Assembly (NCBI RefSeq): GCF_001750145.1 | Contig: NZ_CP015732.1 | Span: 3,782,001 to 3,846,000 of the forward strand | Length of the DNA stretch: 64,000 bases | Direction of reading: 5' to 3' | From: Arthrobacter sp. U41 | GTDB taxonomy: Bacteria; Actinomycetota; Actinomycetes; Actinomycetales; Micrococcaceae | Shown: in pieces, positions 17,804 through 26,333 of the stretch | How the letters are laid out: every line of letters begins with the position of its first letter | How positions within the stretch are numbered: the stretch's first letter is position 1 | Program-made: the position numbers and the translations under genes | Notes under the pieces: model-generated | The model's input: only the letters and a program-made list of their open reading frames with translations | Database searches by the model: none | What the model was told of the DNA's origin: nothing

Positions 17804-19261
17804 ATGCGAATCGTGCGGAAAGTTCTTGGCCTCATTGGGCTGGTGGTGATCGGGCTGGTGGGTTCCGGGCCGGCAGCACTGGCCGTCACGCCGGTCGACA
17901 TTGTCGTGGAGGACCGGGCCGGGGTGCTGGACCGGAACACCCTCCTGCCGGCAGTCCAGGCGATCGAGTTCTACGAGCCCACCAAGGTGGCCGTGTACAC
18001 CTACAACGGCTCGGCCTCGGACAACCTCAACGAGGAGGTCCTGCGTTTTGCCCGGACCGAGCATCCGGAGTGGATCAGCGAGGACGGCCAGAAGTGGGCG
18101 AACGGGCTCTTCATCTTCGCCGTGGACCCGGTGGGCCGGCATGTGGGGACCTACATGGGTGAGGACCGGAAGGTTTCCCCCGAAACGCGGGCGGAGATCC
18201 AGAACGCCGCGAAGGACCTCCTTGCCGATGCCCAGTGGACGGACGGCACCGTCGCCGGGATCCAGCGCGGCGCGGAGCTGATCAACCAGCCGTGGTACCG
18301 GTCGACGGCCTTCCTCGTTACTGCCTGGACCAGCGCGGGGACTGCCGTCGCGGGCGCCGCCACCTGGCTGATCGTGCGCTGGCGGACCAGGGTCAGCAGC
18401 CGCCGGGAACTGGCCCGCGGCGATGCCAGCTACTCCAACGTGAGCATGGATCTCCAGGTCACTGAGCTCAACGCCAGCACTATTCCGGAAACGTCCCGGT
18501 ACGGCAGCACCGTGCTGGAGAAGCACCGGACCTTCATGGCCAAGTACAACACCGCCACCGGTCTCGCCAACCAGGTCCATGCCCTCTCGCCCAAGGAACT
18601 TAGCAGGCGGAAAAACCTGAAGCTGGTCAGGAGATACGCGGACGCCGCTACCGAACTGGACGCCCTCGACGACGTCATCGCGGACACCAACGCCCTGCTC
18701 AACCGGGGCTCCGCCTGGGCTCCCGCCTGGGACCGGCAGCTGGCCCCCTTCCGCGCCGACCTGGCCGCGATCGAACAGATGCTGAGCAAGCGCAACGCCC
18801 AGGGCGATTCAGCAACTGCGGCGGCCCTGCGCTCCTTCCGTGACGAAAGCCACCGGGACATCGAACGCTGGACCGCGGAACTCTCGGACGGCACGATCAC
18901 CCCGGAGACGACGCTTGACCGGCTGCGGGACGCCCGCACCCACCTGTCCGAGCTGCTCAAGAACCACGCCGATACCGTCATAGACGGCTTCGCCAAGAAC
19001 GAGAAGGAAGCCTCGCTGATGCGCCAGGAGATGGAGAGTGCGCAGGCCGGAAGCAAGGACAAGTACGGGCGCACGTACGAGCCCAGCATCCTGGGCACCG
19101 TCTACCCCGCGTACTACTTCTTCTCCGTCCCCACCTTCAACTCCGGCTTCAACACCGGGGTCAGCAGCGTCAGCAGCGCCCGGGGCGGCGGCGGCAGTAC
19201 CACCGGCTACGGCGGCAGCGGTGGCAGCTTCTCCGGCTCCGGCAGTTCCTCGAGCTTCTGA
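17804..19261 (+). CDS. DUF5129 domain-containing secreted/membrane protein
   Basis: A 485-aa protein with an N-terminal signal peptide (about residues 1-28, VRKVLGLIGLVVIGLVGSGPAALA). A TPM-like DUF5129 domain follows (about 30-160), containing TKVAVYTYNGSASDNLNEEVL and NGLFIFAVDPVGRHVGTYMGEDR. A membrane helix lies near residue 170, then a long helical cytoplasmic region (about 200-430). The tail of about 30 residues is almost only Gly and Ser and ends SSSSF. The layout resembles other actinobacterial TPM-domain proteins; the role is unknown. Confidence 0.82.
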   Translation: MRIVRKVLGLIGLVVIGLVGSGPAALAVTPVDIVVEDRAGVLDRNTLLPAVQAIEFYEPTKVAVYTYNGSASDNLNEEVLRFARTEHPEWISEDGQKWANGLFIFAVDPVGRHVGTYMGEDRKVSPETRAEIQNAAKDLLADAQWTDGTVAGIQRGAELINQPWYRSTAFLVTAWTSAGTAVAGAATWLIVRWRTRVSSRRELARGDASYSNVSMDLQVTELNASTIPETSRYGSTVLEKHRTFMAKYNTATGLANQVHALSPKELSRRKNLKLVRRYADAATELDALDDVIADTNALLNRGSAWAPAWDRQLAPFRADLAAIEQMLSKRNAQGDSATAAALRSFRDESHRDIERWTAELSDGTITPETTLDRLRDARTHLSELLKNHADTVIDGFAKNEKEASLMRQEMESAQAGSKDKYGRTYEPSILGTVYPAYYFFSVPTFNSGFNTGVSSVSSARGGGGSTTGYGGSGGSFSGSGSSSSF

Positions 19262-19266
19262 CGGAA

Positions 19267-19458
19267 TCAGACGCTCTTGCTGCGTTCGACGACGAAATCA
19301 CCGCCGGGGAACAGTATGGTCTCGTGGCCGTCGTCGAACCTGACGTGATACGGCGGGGCCCCGTCTGCCCCCTTCACCTCCAGGATTTCCCCGTGCCGGT
19401 CCGCTGACTCAACTGTGGTGCCACGGATGATGATCCGGTCTCCCTGGGCTGCTTTCAT
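19267..19458 (-). CDS. DUF1918 domain-containing protein
   Basis: A 63-aa SH3-like small protein beginning MKAAQGDRIIIRG, with LEVKGADGAPPYHVRFDDGHE and ending FPGGDFVVE. This is the usual length and pattern of stand-alone DUF1918. ATG 19458 has a GGAGG-type site upstream and is the conserved start; longer in-frame options are not supported. Function unknown. Confidence 0.87.
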   Translation of the reverse strand: MKAAQGDRIIIRGTTVESADRHGEILEVKGADGAPPYHVRFDDGHETILFPGGDFVVERSKSV

Positions 19459-19517
19459 GGCATTCACCTCCGTTCTCCAGCGTACGAGCCTGCGTCCGTT
19501 TGGGGAACGGACACCCG

Positions 19518-20543
19518 TCAATAAAGCCCGTCGGTGACTGTGCCGGTGAGCTGGTGGATGACGCGCGTCCGGGCGGCCATGTCGGACATCTCCCGGCCCA
19601 GCGTGTAGACAACAAACACGAAAGCGCGATCCCCCTGCACCAGGACGCTCGCGTCGTGAAGGTTGCCGTTGAGCAGCCCGTACTTGTGGAAGACGCTGAC
19701 CCCGGGGGGTGTGGCGGCCGGGATCAGCTCTTCGTAATTGGTCTGCTGCATGTAGGAGAGCAGCTGGGCGGTGTTTTCGGCGTTGAGCAGCCGGCCGCTG
19801 TACAGCTCGGACAAGGTTCTGGCCATCTCCGCCGGAGTCAATGCGTTCACCGTCCGGTCATAGGGGATGCCGATCGAGGCGGCATAGTCGGTCAGTCCCT
19901 TCTGCCCGACGGCGGCCAGGATCGCCGCCCACGACTCGTTGTTGCTTTGCTGGACCATCAGCCGGATCTGCTGGCCGGCGGTGGACGCCCCCATCCGTGC
20001 CCCGAGCGAGGCCTTGCCGGTTTCCACGAGGTGGTAGTAGGCGGCGGCGGCGAGGATTTTCCCGGTACTGGCGGCAACAAACTTGGTCTTAACCCCGTAC
20101 TCGTGGACTTCACCGTCCTGCACATCAATCAGGGCCACACCCACCCGATAGGCGCTGTTGGCTTTGATGACCGCATTGATCTCGGCGTCGAGCGCCGGTC
20201 CGATGGTTCCGCCGGGAGGAGACGCCGAGGGTGTCGGGGACGGCGTTGAGGCCGGGGGTTCTGACGGCGGCGTTCCGGTGCCGGGCAGCGGGTCGGCGGC
20301 TGCGGTGTCAGCTGGTGCGGACGCCGACGTCGGAGCCGGCGCGCCGGCGTCGAGCGGGACCCGGGTCTGCATGGTGGCGTAGACGGTCGCGGCCGAGACC
20401 AGGCCAAGGACGGCAATCAGTGCAATCAGGAACTGGGGGCGGATCCCGCCGATGAGCGCCAGCAGGTGCCACCCGGCTCCCCGGGTTGACTCATGTGTAT
20501 GCCGGCCGCTGCTGAAATGACGGCCAGGTCCCCAGGATTCCAT
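19518..20543 (-). CDS. Class A beta-lactamase-like serine hydrolase, membrane anchored
   Basis: A 341-aa protein. It has a short cytoplasmic tail, a membrane helix (about 33-55, PQFLIALIAVLGLVSAATVY), a Pro/Thr/Ser/Ala-rich linker (about 60-115), then a penicillin-recognising serine hydrolase domain. The catalytic S-x-x-K is STGK (AASTGKILAAA). An SNN motif is in QQSNNESW. The third motif is KYG (VFHKYGLLNG) instead of KTG. It may be a beta-lactamase or a cell-wall amidohydrolase/D,D-peptidase. The long linker suggests a role in the wall rather than a soluble resistance enzyme. Confidence 0.82.
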   Translation of the reverse strand: MESWGPGRHFSSGRHTHESTRGAGWHLLALIGGIRPQFLIALIAVLGLVSAATVYATMQTRVPLDAGAPAPTSASAPADTAAADPLPGTGTPPSEPPASTPSPTPSASPPGGTIGPALDAEINAVIKANSAYRVGVALIDVQDGEVHEYGVKTKFVAASTGKILAAAAYYHLVETGKASLGARMGASTAGQQIRLMVQQSNNESWAAILAAVGQKGLTDYAASIGIPYDRTVNALTPAEMARTLSELYSGRLLNAENTAQLLSYMQQTNYEELIPAATPPGVSVFHKYGLLNGNLHDASVLVQGDRAFVFVVYTLGREMSDMAARTRVIHQLTGTVTDGLY

Positions 20544-20715
20544 CAGGTCCTAGCGCCGGAACGTCGGCGGAGACGCAACGACGGCTGACGCCACAGGCAA
20601 GTTTGCAGGCATGCTTGTCCTTCTAAAGGTTCAGAACCGCGGCACGGCTTCAAATCTCCCCATTCTGCCCCGGGCACCGACCAAGCGCAAGCGGCGGCGC
20701 CCGCAGAACCCCGGG

Positions 20716-21909
20716 TCAGCCCTCCAGCTCCCGGCGACGGAAGCGGAGTTCACGCTGCGCCCCGCGCAGCGGAGAGCCTGTGAAGGGCAGGTCCTCAAGC
20801 CGGATTGCTGCCGCCGCGGCAAGCGCGATCCGGTTCGCGGCGGCGGCGGCCCGCTCCGGCAGTCCCAGGGAACCGGCCAGCTCGGCCCAGTGCCTGGCCT
20901 TGAGGTGCCGCGTTTTGCCGGCGACCGGCAGCGCCAGCGTCTCGTCCCCGTACAGCAGGGTGCAGGGAACATCAAAGACAGGGGCCATCACAAATCCGCG
21001 CGGGCTGCCCAGGACTGCAAGGTTCTTGGCGTGCAGGTCTCCGTTGCCGGTCAGCCAGGCAAAAAGGAACTGCAGGTACAGGTTGCGGCTCGCGAGCAGC
21101 GGAGCGGTACACGCGGAGGCGAGCGCCCTGGCCACGTCCTCGGAGCTGACGCCGTATTTGGACGCGGGCGGCAGGCCCAGAACCTGGGTCCCGTCCTCCA
21201 ACGGCAGCCGGACCCAGGCCCCGGCCGGGCCTTTGACCCGGTCGAACCGTTCCACCAGCAGCCCCCGCAGACCGTTCCGGTCCTCGATAACCGAGCATTT
21301 GGCCACCGGGATCTTCAGCGCCCTGGCACCCTGCAGGTGCACGGCCTCGTTCTCCACGAGGTGGGGATGTTCCGGCGGATCCAGTTTGAGCAGGTAGCGG
21401 TGTCCTTTGACGGCCAGCGGCGTGGTCAGCATCGAGGCGCTGGTTTTGCGCTGGACTCCCGGCAGCCCGTGCAGGTCCACGGTGTTGACCAGGAGGGAGA
21501 AGTCCAGTGTTTCCGGCCTTGAGGTATCGGCGAGGGTGGGCGGTTCCACCGGGACTTCGCCGGCCGGGACCACCTGGACGTCACCGGGGACATCGGCCCC
21601 TACGGCCAGCAGCAGGGTCATTTCATCGTCAAAGCTGGTTTTGGTCGCGTTCTTCAGGACCGTCAGCCGATGGCCCTCGGGAAGCAGGCCGGCGAAGAAG
21701 GCCGGCAGCGCTCCCCCCGGAGTCTCCACCGCAGCCCCGGACAGCGGCAGGGAGAGTGCAACGGCAGGGCCGCCGCCCGCGAGGTACTCCGGTGCGTAGC
21801 TGAACCGGATCCCGCCGTAGCCGGTCCTGCTGAGGTGCCCGGCGAGAATCCCGCCCTTGTAGACGTCCGCATCCCGGACGAACTTCAAGTCCTGCAGTTC
21901 GGCCGGCAT
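20716..21909 (-). CDS. hipA: HipA family serine/threonine kinase (toxin)
   Basis: A 397-aa HipA-like kinase. In E. coli, HipA inactivates glutamyl-tRNA synthetase by phosphorylation and induces persistence. The N-terminal subdomain includes GALPAFFAGLLPEGHRLTVL. The ATP-binding core contains KTSASMLTTPL (Ser-loop region) and YLLKLDPPEHPHLVENE. The catalytic loop is TGNGDLHAKNLAVL and the metal-binding segment is PVFDVPCTLLYGD. The start overlaps the hipB stop by one base. The length is somewhat below that of E. coli HipA (440 aa). Confidence 0.88.
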   Translation of the reverse strand: MPAELQDLKFVRDADVYKGGILAGHLSRTGYGGIRFSYAPEYLAGGGPAVALSLPLSGAAVETPGGALPAFFAGLLPEGHRLTVLKNATKTSFDDEMTLLLAVGADVPGDVQVVPAGEVPVEPPTLADTSRPETLDFSLLVNTVDLHGLPGVQRKTSASMLTTPLAVKGHRYLLKLDPPEHPHLVENEAVHLQGARALKIPVAKCSVIEDRNGLRGLLVERFDRVKGPAGAWVRLPLEDGTQVLGLPPASKYGVSSEDVARALASACTAPLLASRNLYLQFLFAWLTGNGDLHAKNLAVLGSPRGFVMAPVFDVPCTLLYGDETLALPVAGKTRHLKARHWAELAGSLGLPERAAAAANRIALAAAAAIRLEDLPFTGSPLRGAQRELRFRRRELEG

Positions 21910-22106
21910 CAGCGCGCCGTCAGCCGCAGGCCCAGGACATCGCTCACAGCCACCACAGCGTGCAGCGAGGGGTTGCCGGTTCCGGTCTCGATGGCCCGGA
22001 CCGTGCGCACCGAGACCCCGGCGAGGTGGGCGAGGTCCTCCTGCGTGATCCCGGCATCCTTGCGGGCGCTCCGGATGCTGGCCCCGATCGACAGCACATC
22101 ACCCAT
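21909..22106 (-). CDS. hipB: HipB-like helix-turn-helix antitoxin
   Basis: A 65-aa XRE-type repressor with HTH region RKDAGITQEDLAHLAGVS VRTVRAIETG and no C-terminal extension. First gene of the hipBA operon, with a one-base TGATG overlap. It probably binds HipA and represses its own operon through the CGGCA-N6-TGCCG palindromes upstream. Confidence 0.87.
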   Translation of the reverse strand: MGDVLSIGASIRSARKDAGITQEDLAHLAGVSVRTVRAIETGTGNPSLHAVVAVSDVLGLRLTAR

Positions 22107-22134
22107 TGAACTGCTTCATTTGAACTGCTCCATT

Positions 22135-22150
22135 CGGCAGAATGCTGCCG
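22135..22150. promoter_or_regulatory. hip operator-like palindrome 1
   Basis: CGGCA-GAATGC-TGCCG, 29 bp upstream of the hipB start. First of three identical-arm palindromes. Confidence 0.65.
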
Positions 22151-22194
22151 GTCGCGTCATCCAGTCCCGCCATCATGCCGTGATTTCCAGCTTT

Positions 22195-22210
22195 CGGCAA
22201 GATCCTGCCG
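22195..22210. promoter_or_regulatory. hip operator-like palindrome 2
   Basis: CGGCA-AGATCC-TGCCG, 60 bp beyond palindrome 1, with the same arms and the same 6-bp centre length. Confidence 0.65.
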
Positions 22211-22255
22211 GTACGACTCTGTTCGGCACTCCGGCCCGCGGCGGGAGGCGCGCAC

Positions 22256-22271
22256 CGGCAATAAGCTGCCG
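22256..22271. promoter_or_regulatory. hip operator-like palindrome 3
   Basis: CGGCA-ATAAGC-TGCCG, 61 bp beyond palindrome 2. The three sites are spaced at nearly six helical turns, which suits cooperative or looped binding by HipB. Confidence 0.6.
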
Positions 22272-22359
22272 ACCGGCGTCGGGCTTTCCCTCCCTGCCCC
22301 GGCGGCGGAACGCGGCGTACGCTGGAACCCCGGCTGGAGTGAGCAGTGAGGGGCCCGTC

Positions 22360-22637
22360 ATGCGCAAGCTCATCCTGATGATGCAGGTATCCCTGGACGG
22401 ATTTTTCGAGGGCCCGGAGCATGACACGAGCTGGCACCGGGTCGATGAGGAACTGCACCGCCTCCAGGACCCTGGCCTCGGCCGGCTGGAAGACCGAGGC
22501 GGTCCACGACGTCGTCGCCGAGGAGGTGGCCAGGCTCAAGGCCGCTCCGGCTGCAGGAGAGCCGCACCTTCGGCAACGGTGTGGTGCTGCTGCGGTATTC
22601 CGTGGAACCGGACACCGGACAAGCAGAAGACCGGTGA
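22360..22637 (+). pseudogene. Dihydrofolate-reductase-family (RibD C-terminal fold) pseudogene
   Basis: It begins with an intact family N-terminus (MRKLILMMQVSLDGFFEGPEHDTSW). The rest is found only by switching frames: VAEEVARLKAAP in a second frame and SRTFGNGVVLLRYSVEP in a third, ending at 22637. Typical family members are about 180-190 aa; only about half is left, with internal deletions and at least two frame changes. Original substrate unknown. Confidence 0.75.
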
Positions 22638-22694
22638 TCTGCTGCCCCCAAGGCAACCGATCGACCGGCCTTCCGTGCGCTGCTGGCGGTGCTG

Positions 22695-23429
22695 CTAGCC
22701 GGCGCGGACGAACGTCATGGGGCCGGTGGCGGTCAGCCAGGACAGCGGGTGCGTCACGGTGGAGTTGACGCCGTTCATGCCGCCGCTGATGGCCTGGCCG
22801 TTGCCGGCGTAGATGGCGACGTGGCCGGACTGGACGATCATGTCGCCGGGCTGCGGGTCGCCGACAACCTTGCCGTAGTTCAGGAAGGCCTGCGGTCCGA
22901 TGTCACCGACCGGGATGCCGGCCGCGTTCAGGGCCTTCTCCACGACGGCGGTGCAGTCCTGCGTGATGCCGATCTGGCCATAGGCCACGGCCAGCAGGGT
23001 GGCGTTCACTCCGCCGGCGGCAGGGGCGGCAGCGGGGGCAGGCGCGGGAGCGGCCTGGACCTTTACGGTCGCCTTGGCAGCGGCGGGTGCCGCGGGGGCC
23101 GGGACGGCGGGGGCCTTCGGAGCGGCTACCGGCTTGGGTGCCTCCACCACGGGAGCCGGGGCAGTCTCAACGGCCGGGCGCTCGAAGGTGATCTGGACGG
23201 CTGAGTCCGCCAGGACCGGCGCGGAGACCTGGCCCTGGACGTCCACGGACGACGCCGGTGCGGAGTCGCGCTCGGTCGGTGCATCGGCTGCGTTGGCGGC
23301 CATGGCGCCGCTAAGCACCATTCCGGAAGCGGCGACGAGTACCGCGGCCTGGCGGCCGATGGTGCCGGCGGTGCGGCGCTTGCTGCGAAGGTCGGCGCGT
23401 TTGGGCGCACGGGTATTGCTAAAAGTCAT
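22695..23429 (-). CDS. Secreted NlpC/P60-type cell-wall hydrolase
   Basis: A 244-aa exported protein. A long basic N-region leads into a signal sequence (IGRQAAVLVAASGMVLSGAMAANA), then a Pro/Ala-rich linker (about 85-140), then a C-terminal domain with the NlpC/P60 plan: DCTAVVEKALNAAG (catalytic Cys region), PGDMIV and SGHVAIYAG (catalytic His). Family enzymes cleave peptidoglycan stem peptides. The start at 23429 follows the riboswitch; upstream in-frame Met codons lie inside the RNA element. C-di-AMP probably controls expression. Confidence 0.85.
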   Translation of the reverse strand: MTFSNTRAPKRADLRSKRRTAGTIGRQAAVLVAASGMVLSGAMAANAADAPTERDSAPASSVDVQGQVSAPVLADSAVQITFERPAVETAPAPVVEAPKPVAAPKAPAVPAPAAPAAAKATVKVQAAPAPAPAAAPAAGGVNATLLAVAYGQIGITQDCTAVVEKALNAAGIPVGDIGPQAFLNYGKVVGDPQPGDMIVQSGHVAIYAGNGQAISGGMNGVNSTVTHPLSWLTATGPMTFVRAG

Positions 23430-23435
23430 TAAAGA

Positions 23436-23632
23436 AGCCTCTCCCAATGCCTGCGAGGTGAGCTGTCGGATTCGGATGGGAGGCACCCGGCCGCACGCTG
23501 GCCCGATCATTGCGGGCCGTGCGGCTTCACCCCAAGACCCCTGGAGAAAAGCGGGTCAAAAGTGGTTTCCCCGTCTCTGCCGGACGTTGCTGCGGGTTAT
23601 CCCCGCGCCGCGGCAGAGTTAGGCAATCGGCT
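23436..23632 (-). ncRNA. ydaO/yuaA c-di-AMP riboswitch
   Basis: The leader on the minus strand contains the hallmark conserved pieces of this class in order. First GATTGCCTAACTCTG, then GGGGATAACCC, then ACGGGGAAACCA, GGGGTGAA in the centre, and the 3' signature CCGAATCCGACAGCTCACC followed by TCGCAGGCATTGGGAGAGGC. It ends just before the start of an exported NlpC/P60 hydrolase, the typical target of this riboswitch in actinobacteria. High c-di-AMP usually switches such genes off. Confidence 0.88.
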
Positions 23633-23777
23633 GGGGAGAGCCTGTCTCGGAAACAACAGGCACCTAACAACGGTAACGGAATGATTACGACAAGTCACAT
23701 TGCGGTAACGGCATGAGGATGCGGCCCCAGGCATAGGATGATGCCATCACCGTTCCCCCGAAGCGGAGGCCCGAAAA

Positions 23778-24059
23778 ATGAACAGCCCCGAAATCACCCG
23801 GCACTGCGTCGCGATCTGCCAGCTGAGCAATCAGCCGCAGGAGGACTTCAACGTCAACACCGAACTGGTGGTGCTGGAAAACGGGGAGGTTCACGTGGCC
23901 ACGTGGGACGCTGAGCCGCGCGACGGAGGCTTCGACGTGCACGTCCTGAACGACCGCGTGGACGCCCTCGGCTTTATGGTGATCACCGACTGGGAGTTCT
24001 TCGACGAAAAGGCCTACGCCGTAGTGGAACGGCGGCCCAACCAGGGCAAGGCCCGCTGA
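23778..24059 (+). CDS. Hypothetical protein, 93 aa
   Basis: Not recognised. A soluble acidic protein (MNSPEITRHCVAICQLSNQPQEDFNVNTELVV) without signal or membrane segment. A purine-rich stretch precedes the ATG. It converges with the AlkD-like gene, with 14 bp between the stops. Confidence 0.65.
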   Translation: MNSPEITRHCVAICQLSNQPQEDFNVNTELVVLENGEVHVATWDAEPRDGGFDVHVLNDRVDALGFMVITDWEFFDEKAYAVVERRPNQGKAR

Positions 24060-24073
24060 CCAGGGCGGGCCGG

Positions 24074-24751
24074 TCAGAATTCCAGCTCCGGCCGGCGCTT
24101 GGCCATTTCGGTAAGCACCACGGAGACCGCTTCGGCTGCGACACCGCGGTCGTCGTCCGGCCCGTCGTCGGCGCCGTCGTCGTCCGGGCCGTTTGACCGG
24201 GCCGGCTCAGCCAGGAGTGCGCGGGCGCGGCGCACGAACCGGGACCAGTCCCCTGCGCCGGCACGGAGCTCGCGCAGCGGGGACAGCAGGGCAGCTCGGC
24301 GCAGCCAGCCGTCGGGATCCCGCACCCAACGGTCCAGGACGCTGTCCGCGCGCACCCTGCCGACAGCGTCGAGTCCCGCGATCAGGGGCCCGACGACGTC
24401 GATGGCGAGCGGATCGACAAGGGCGGCCAGGCGTGCGCTCCGCACGAAGCCCTCGATCCGGGTAAGGTCTGTGTTGGACAGGCGGGGGACGCTGGATTGC
24501 AGGAGGACGACGGCGGCAAGGCGGCGTTCGAAGACGGGCTCCTCCCACAACTCGGAGCTGAGGGCGGTGATGTCATCGCGGGTCAGTTCCGGGTGCCGGC
24601 GGAGGGCGTCGCGGACTGTTCCGCGCACGGCTCCGACGGACGCGCCGTAGTAGCGGTGGCGGCTGCCGTGCCTTGCTTCGGCTTCCTCGGCGCGGCTCCA
24701 TGATGACTCACGCTGGAGCGCCACGTCTATGAATTCGCCGGCATCGCTCAT
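24074..24751 (-). CDS. AlkD-like/HEAT-repeat DNA alkylation repair family protein
   Basis: A 225-aa all-helical protein. HYYGASVGAVRGTVRDALRRH and ELWEEPVFERRLAAVVLLQ match the N-terminal HEAT-like helices of AlkD-type glycosylases, and RWVRDPDGWLRRAALL matches the later Trp/Arg helix. Such enzymes excise alkylated purines. The Asp-rich stretch near residue 200 (DDDGADDGPDDDRG) is a low-complexity insertion. ATG 24751 is chosen; ATG 24769 is also in frame. Confidence 0.75.
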   Translation of the reverse strand: MSDAGEFIDVALQRESSWSRAEEAEARHGSRHRYYGASVGAVRGTVRDALRRHPELTRDDITALSSELWEEPVFERRLAAVVLLQSSVPRLSNTDLTRIEGFVRSARLAALVDPLAIDVVGPLIAGLDAVGRVRADSVLDRWVRDPDGWLRRAALLSPLRELRAGAGDWSRFVRRARALLAEPARSNGPDDDGADDGPDDDRGVAAEAVSVVLTEMAKRRPELEF

Positions 24752-24908
24752 GGGGTCATTCTGTCGCATGCCGCGGCGCGCTAAATGTCGCAGGTGACCG
24801 GTGGCGTGTTTTTATGGACGCCCCGCGGCCACGGAAACCTGACCTACCCCAGCTTGCGGCGCCATTACCGGGGTCCAATAATTGACCCCGGGGGGCTCGA
24901 ACGGAGGA

Positions 24909-25062
24909 ATGACCGTGGACGACCCTAACGAATTCCTGGCGGCCGTTATGCCCCGGCTGGCGGAAGCACGGCGATGCCCTGCCGGACGGTGACAGCAGCT
25001 CGACCCTCCAACAGCTCGGCCGGCTTGGACAAAACAGCAGCAATCCCGAAAAGGCCGGATAG
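24909..25062 (+). pseudogene. Remnant of a small gene (N- and C-terminal pieces joined)
   Basis: A well-spaced GGAGG precedes an ATG giving MTVDDPNEFLAAVMPRLAEA, which then meets a stop. A second frame continues GDALPDGDSSSTLQQLGRLG and ends at 25062. The N-terminal piece resembles SnoaL/NTF2-like proteins from memory only. This looks like a gene with an internal deletion. The rest of 24770-25124 holds nothing I can identify. Confidence 0.4.
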
Positions 25063-25124
25063 CTCCCAGCCCGGTTTCCCCCGCACCTCACCTGGTGGAT
25101 CCGTGCGGGGCGGCTGAAGCTGCC

Positions 25125-25445
25125 CTACTGCCCGGGGGCCCGGTAGGAAGGCGTCTTCTTTGCCGCTTCGTCAAGATCTTCCGGGGTCATCAGGGGTTTC
25201 AGACGCACGTTCACGGAGCCTGTCGAATTGATCATGAGCGAGAGCGCGGCGGCGTCGGCCGCCCCCGGCACCTCGAAGACCCCCAGCACGTCGGTGTCCC
25301 CGAAGGCATAGTAGAAACATTCAAGTGAGCCGCCGACAGATTTGAGGGCTTCAACGAGGGCATCACGGCGCTTCGTGCCCCCTTCGCGCATGAGGCCCTT
25401 GATGCCCTCGCCCACGTAGTTCGCTTCGAACAAATATTTGGCCAT
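25125..25445 (-). CDS. GYD domain-containing protein
   Basis: A 106-aa protein (MAKYLFEANYVGEGIKGLMREGGTKRRDAL) with the GYD-type ferredoxin-like fold: CFYYAFGDTDVLGVFEVP in the middle and LMTPEDLDEAAKKTPSYRAPG at the end. Complete length for the family; function unknown. The start at 25445 fits the conserved N-terminus. Confidence 0.9.
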   Translation of the reverse strand: MAKYLFEANYVGEGIKGLMREGGTKRRDALVEALKSVGGSLECFYYAFGDTDVLGVFEVPGAADAAALSLMINSTGSVNVRLKPLMTPEDLDEAAKKTPSYRAPGQ

Positions 25446-25618
25446 GGCCGTTCCCGTCCCGTGATGTCCAGGACTGGGGCAAACCGAAAGAGTGTCCGAC
25501 TCTTCCGGGGCAGGTCCCGGAGTGGTCCCCAGAGTGGGGCTGTGGGCACATCGTAGGCCGTCCCCTTCGCCCTTACAACGGTTGCCGCATGTGCTTGCGC
25601 CGCGCTGCGGTTCACACC

Positions 25619-26077
25619 CTACGAGGCCTTGGGCCGGACGACCAGGACGGGGCACGGCGCATGGCTGACGACCTGGGCGGAAACCGAGCCCAGGCGCAGA
25701 GCGGGAAACCCGCCATGCCCTCGGGAGCCAACCACGACGAGATCCGCGCCCCTGGCGGCGTCGAGCAGTGCTGACGCCGCTGAGTCATTGTGAACGACCT
25801 GGCCGGTGGCGGCCACCCCCTCAGCTTCCGCGGTCTTCAGAGCGGCGGCCAGGAGTGACTCAGCTATTTGTTGGGGCGAATCCTCAGCCACGATTTCACC
25901 GACGGCCGTTTCCAGCACGGCCGGATACCAGGCGAGCGGCGGTTTACTCCAGGCCGTGACGAGACGGATCTGGCCGCCGCGCTGCTTGGCCTCGTCCACA
26001 GCCCACGCCAGGGCATTTTGAGAACTCTCCGAACCGTCAAAACCCACCACAATCACGAACGAACCTGTAACGGTCAT
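25619..26077 (-). CDS. Universal stress protein (UspA family)
   Basis: A 152-aa single Usp domain. The N-terminal strand is FVIVVGFDGSESSQNALAWA. The ATP-binding motif G-2x-G-9x-S is seen as VVGSRGHGGFPALRLGSVS, so it is probably an ATP-binding type, ending with HAPCPVLVVRP. Cytoplasmic stress-related function. Monocistronic. Confidence 0.92.
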   Translation of the reverse strand: MTVTGSFVIVVGFDGSESSQNALAWAVDEAKQRGGQIRLVTAWSKPPLAWYPAVLETAVGEIVAEDSPQQIAESLLAAALKTAEAEGVAATGQVVHNDSAASALLDAARGADLVVVGSRGHGGFPALRLGSVSAQVVSHAPCPVLVVRPKAS

Positions 26078-26333
26078 TGTCTTTCCATTCCCTAGCTGCA
26101 GTAAGCCCTGGACTTTTCAGTCTCTGTGTCCGGGAAAGTCAGTGTCAAGGTCCGCCCGGTATACCCGGCCGCCCCACGATCCCGGGAGCCGACGACGGGT
26201 GGACTCTATGACAACATGCCCCCAACCACTATTCTCGTGCCATGAGAGATGGGGGCGCTTTGCGGCGAGGGGCCTCGCGCCAGCCTGGCCGCGACCGTCC
26301 ACGCGGTTCGGCGCCACGGTCTGCGGCTGCCCC

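Noticed and set aside
22135..22271. CRISPR-like regular spacing of repeats
   Set aside because: Only three 16-bp palindromes with variable centres; better explained as operators of hipBA.
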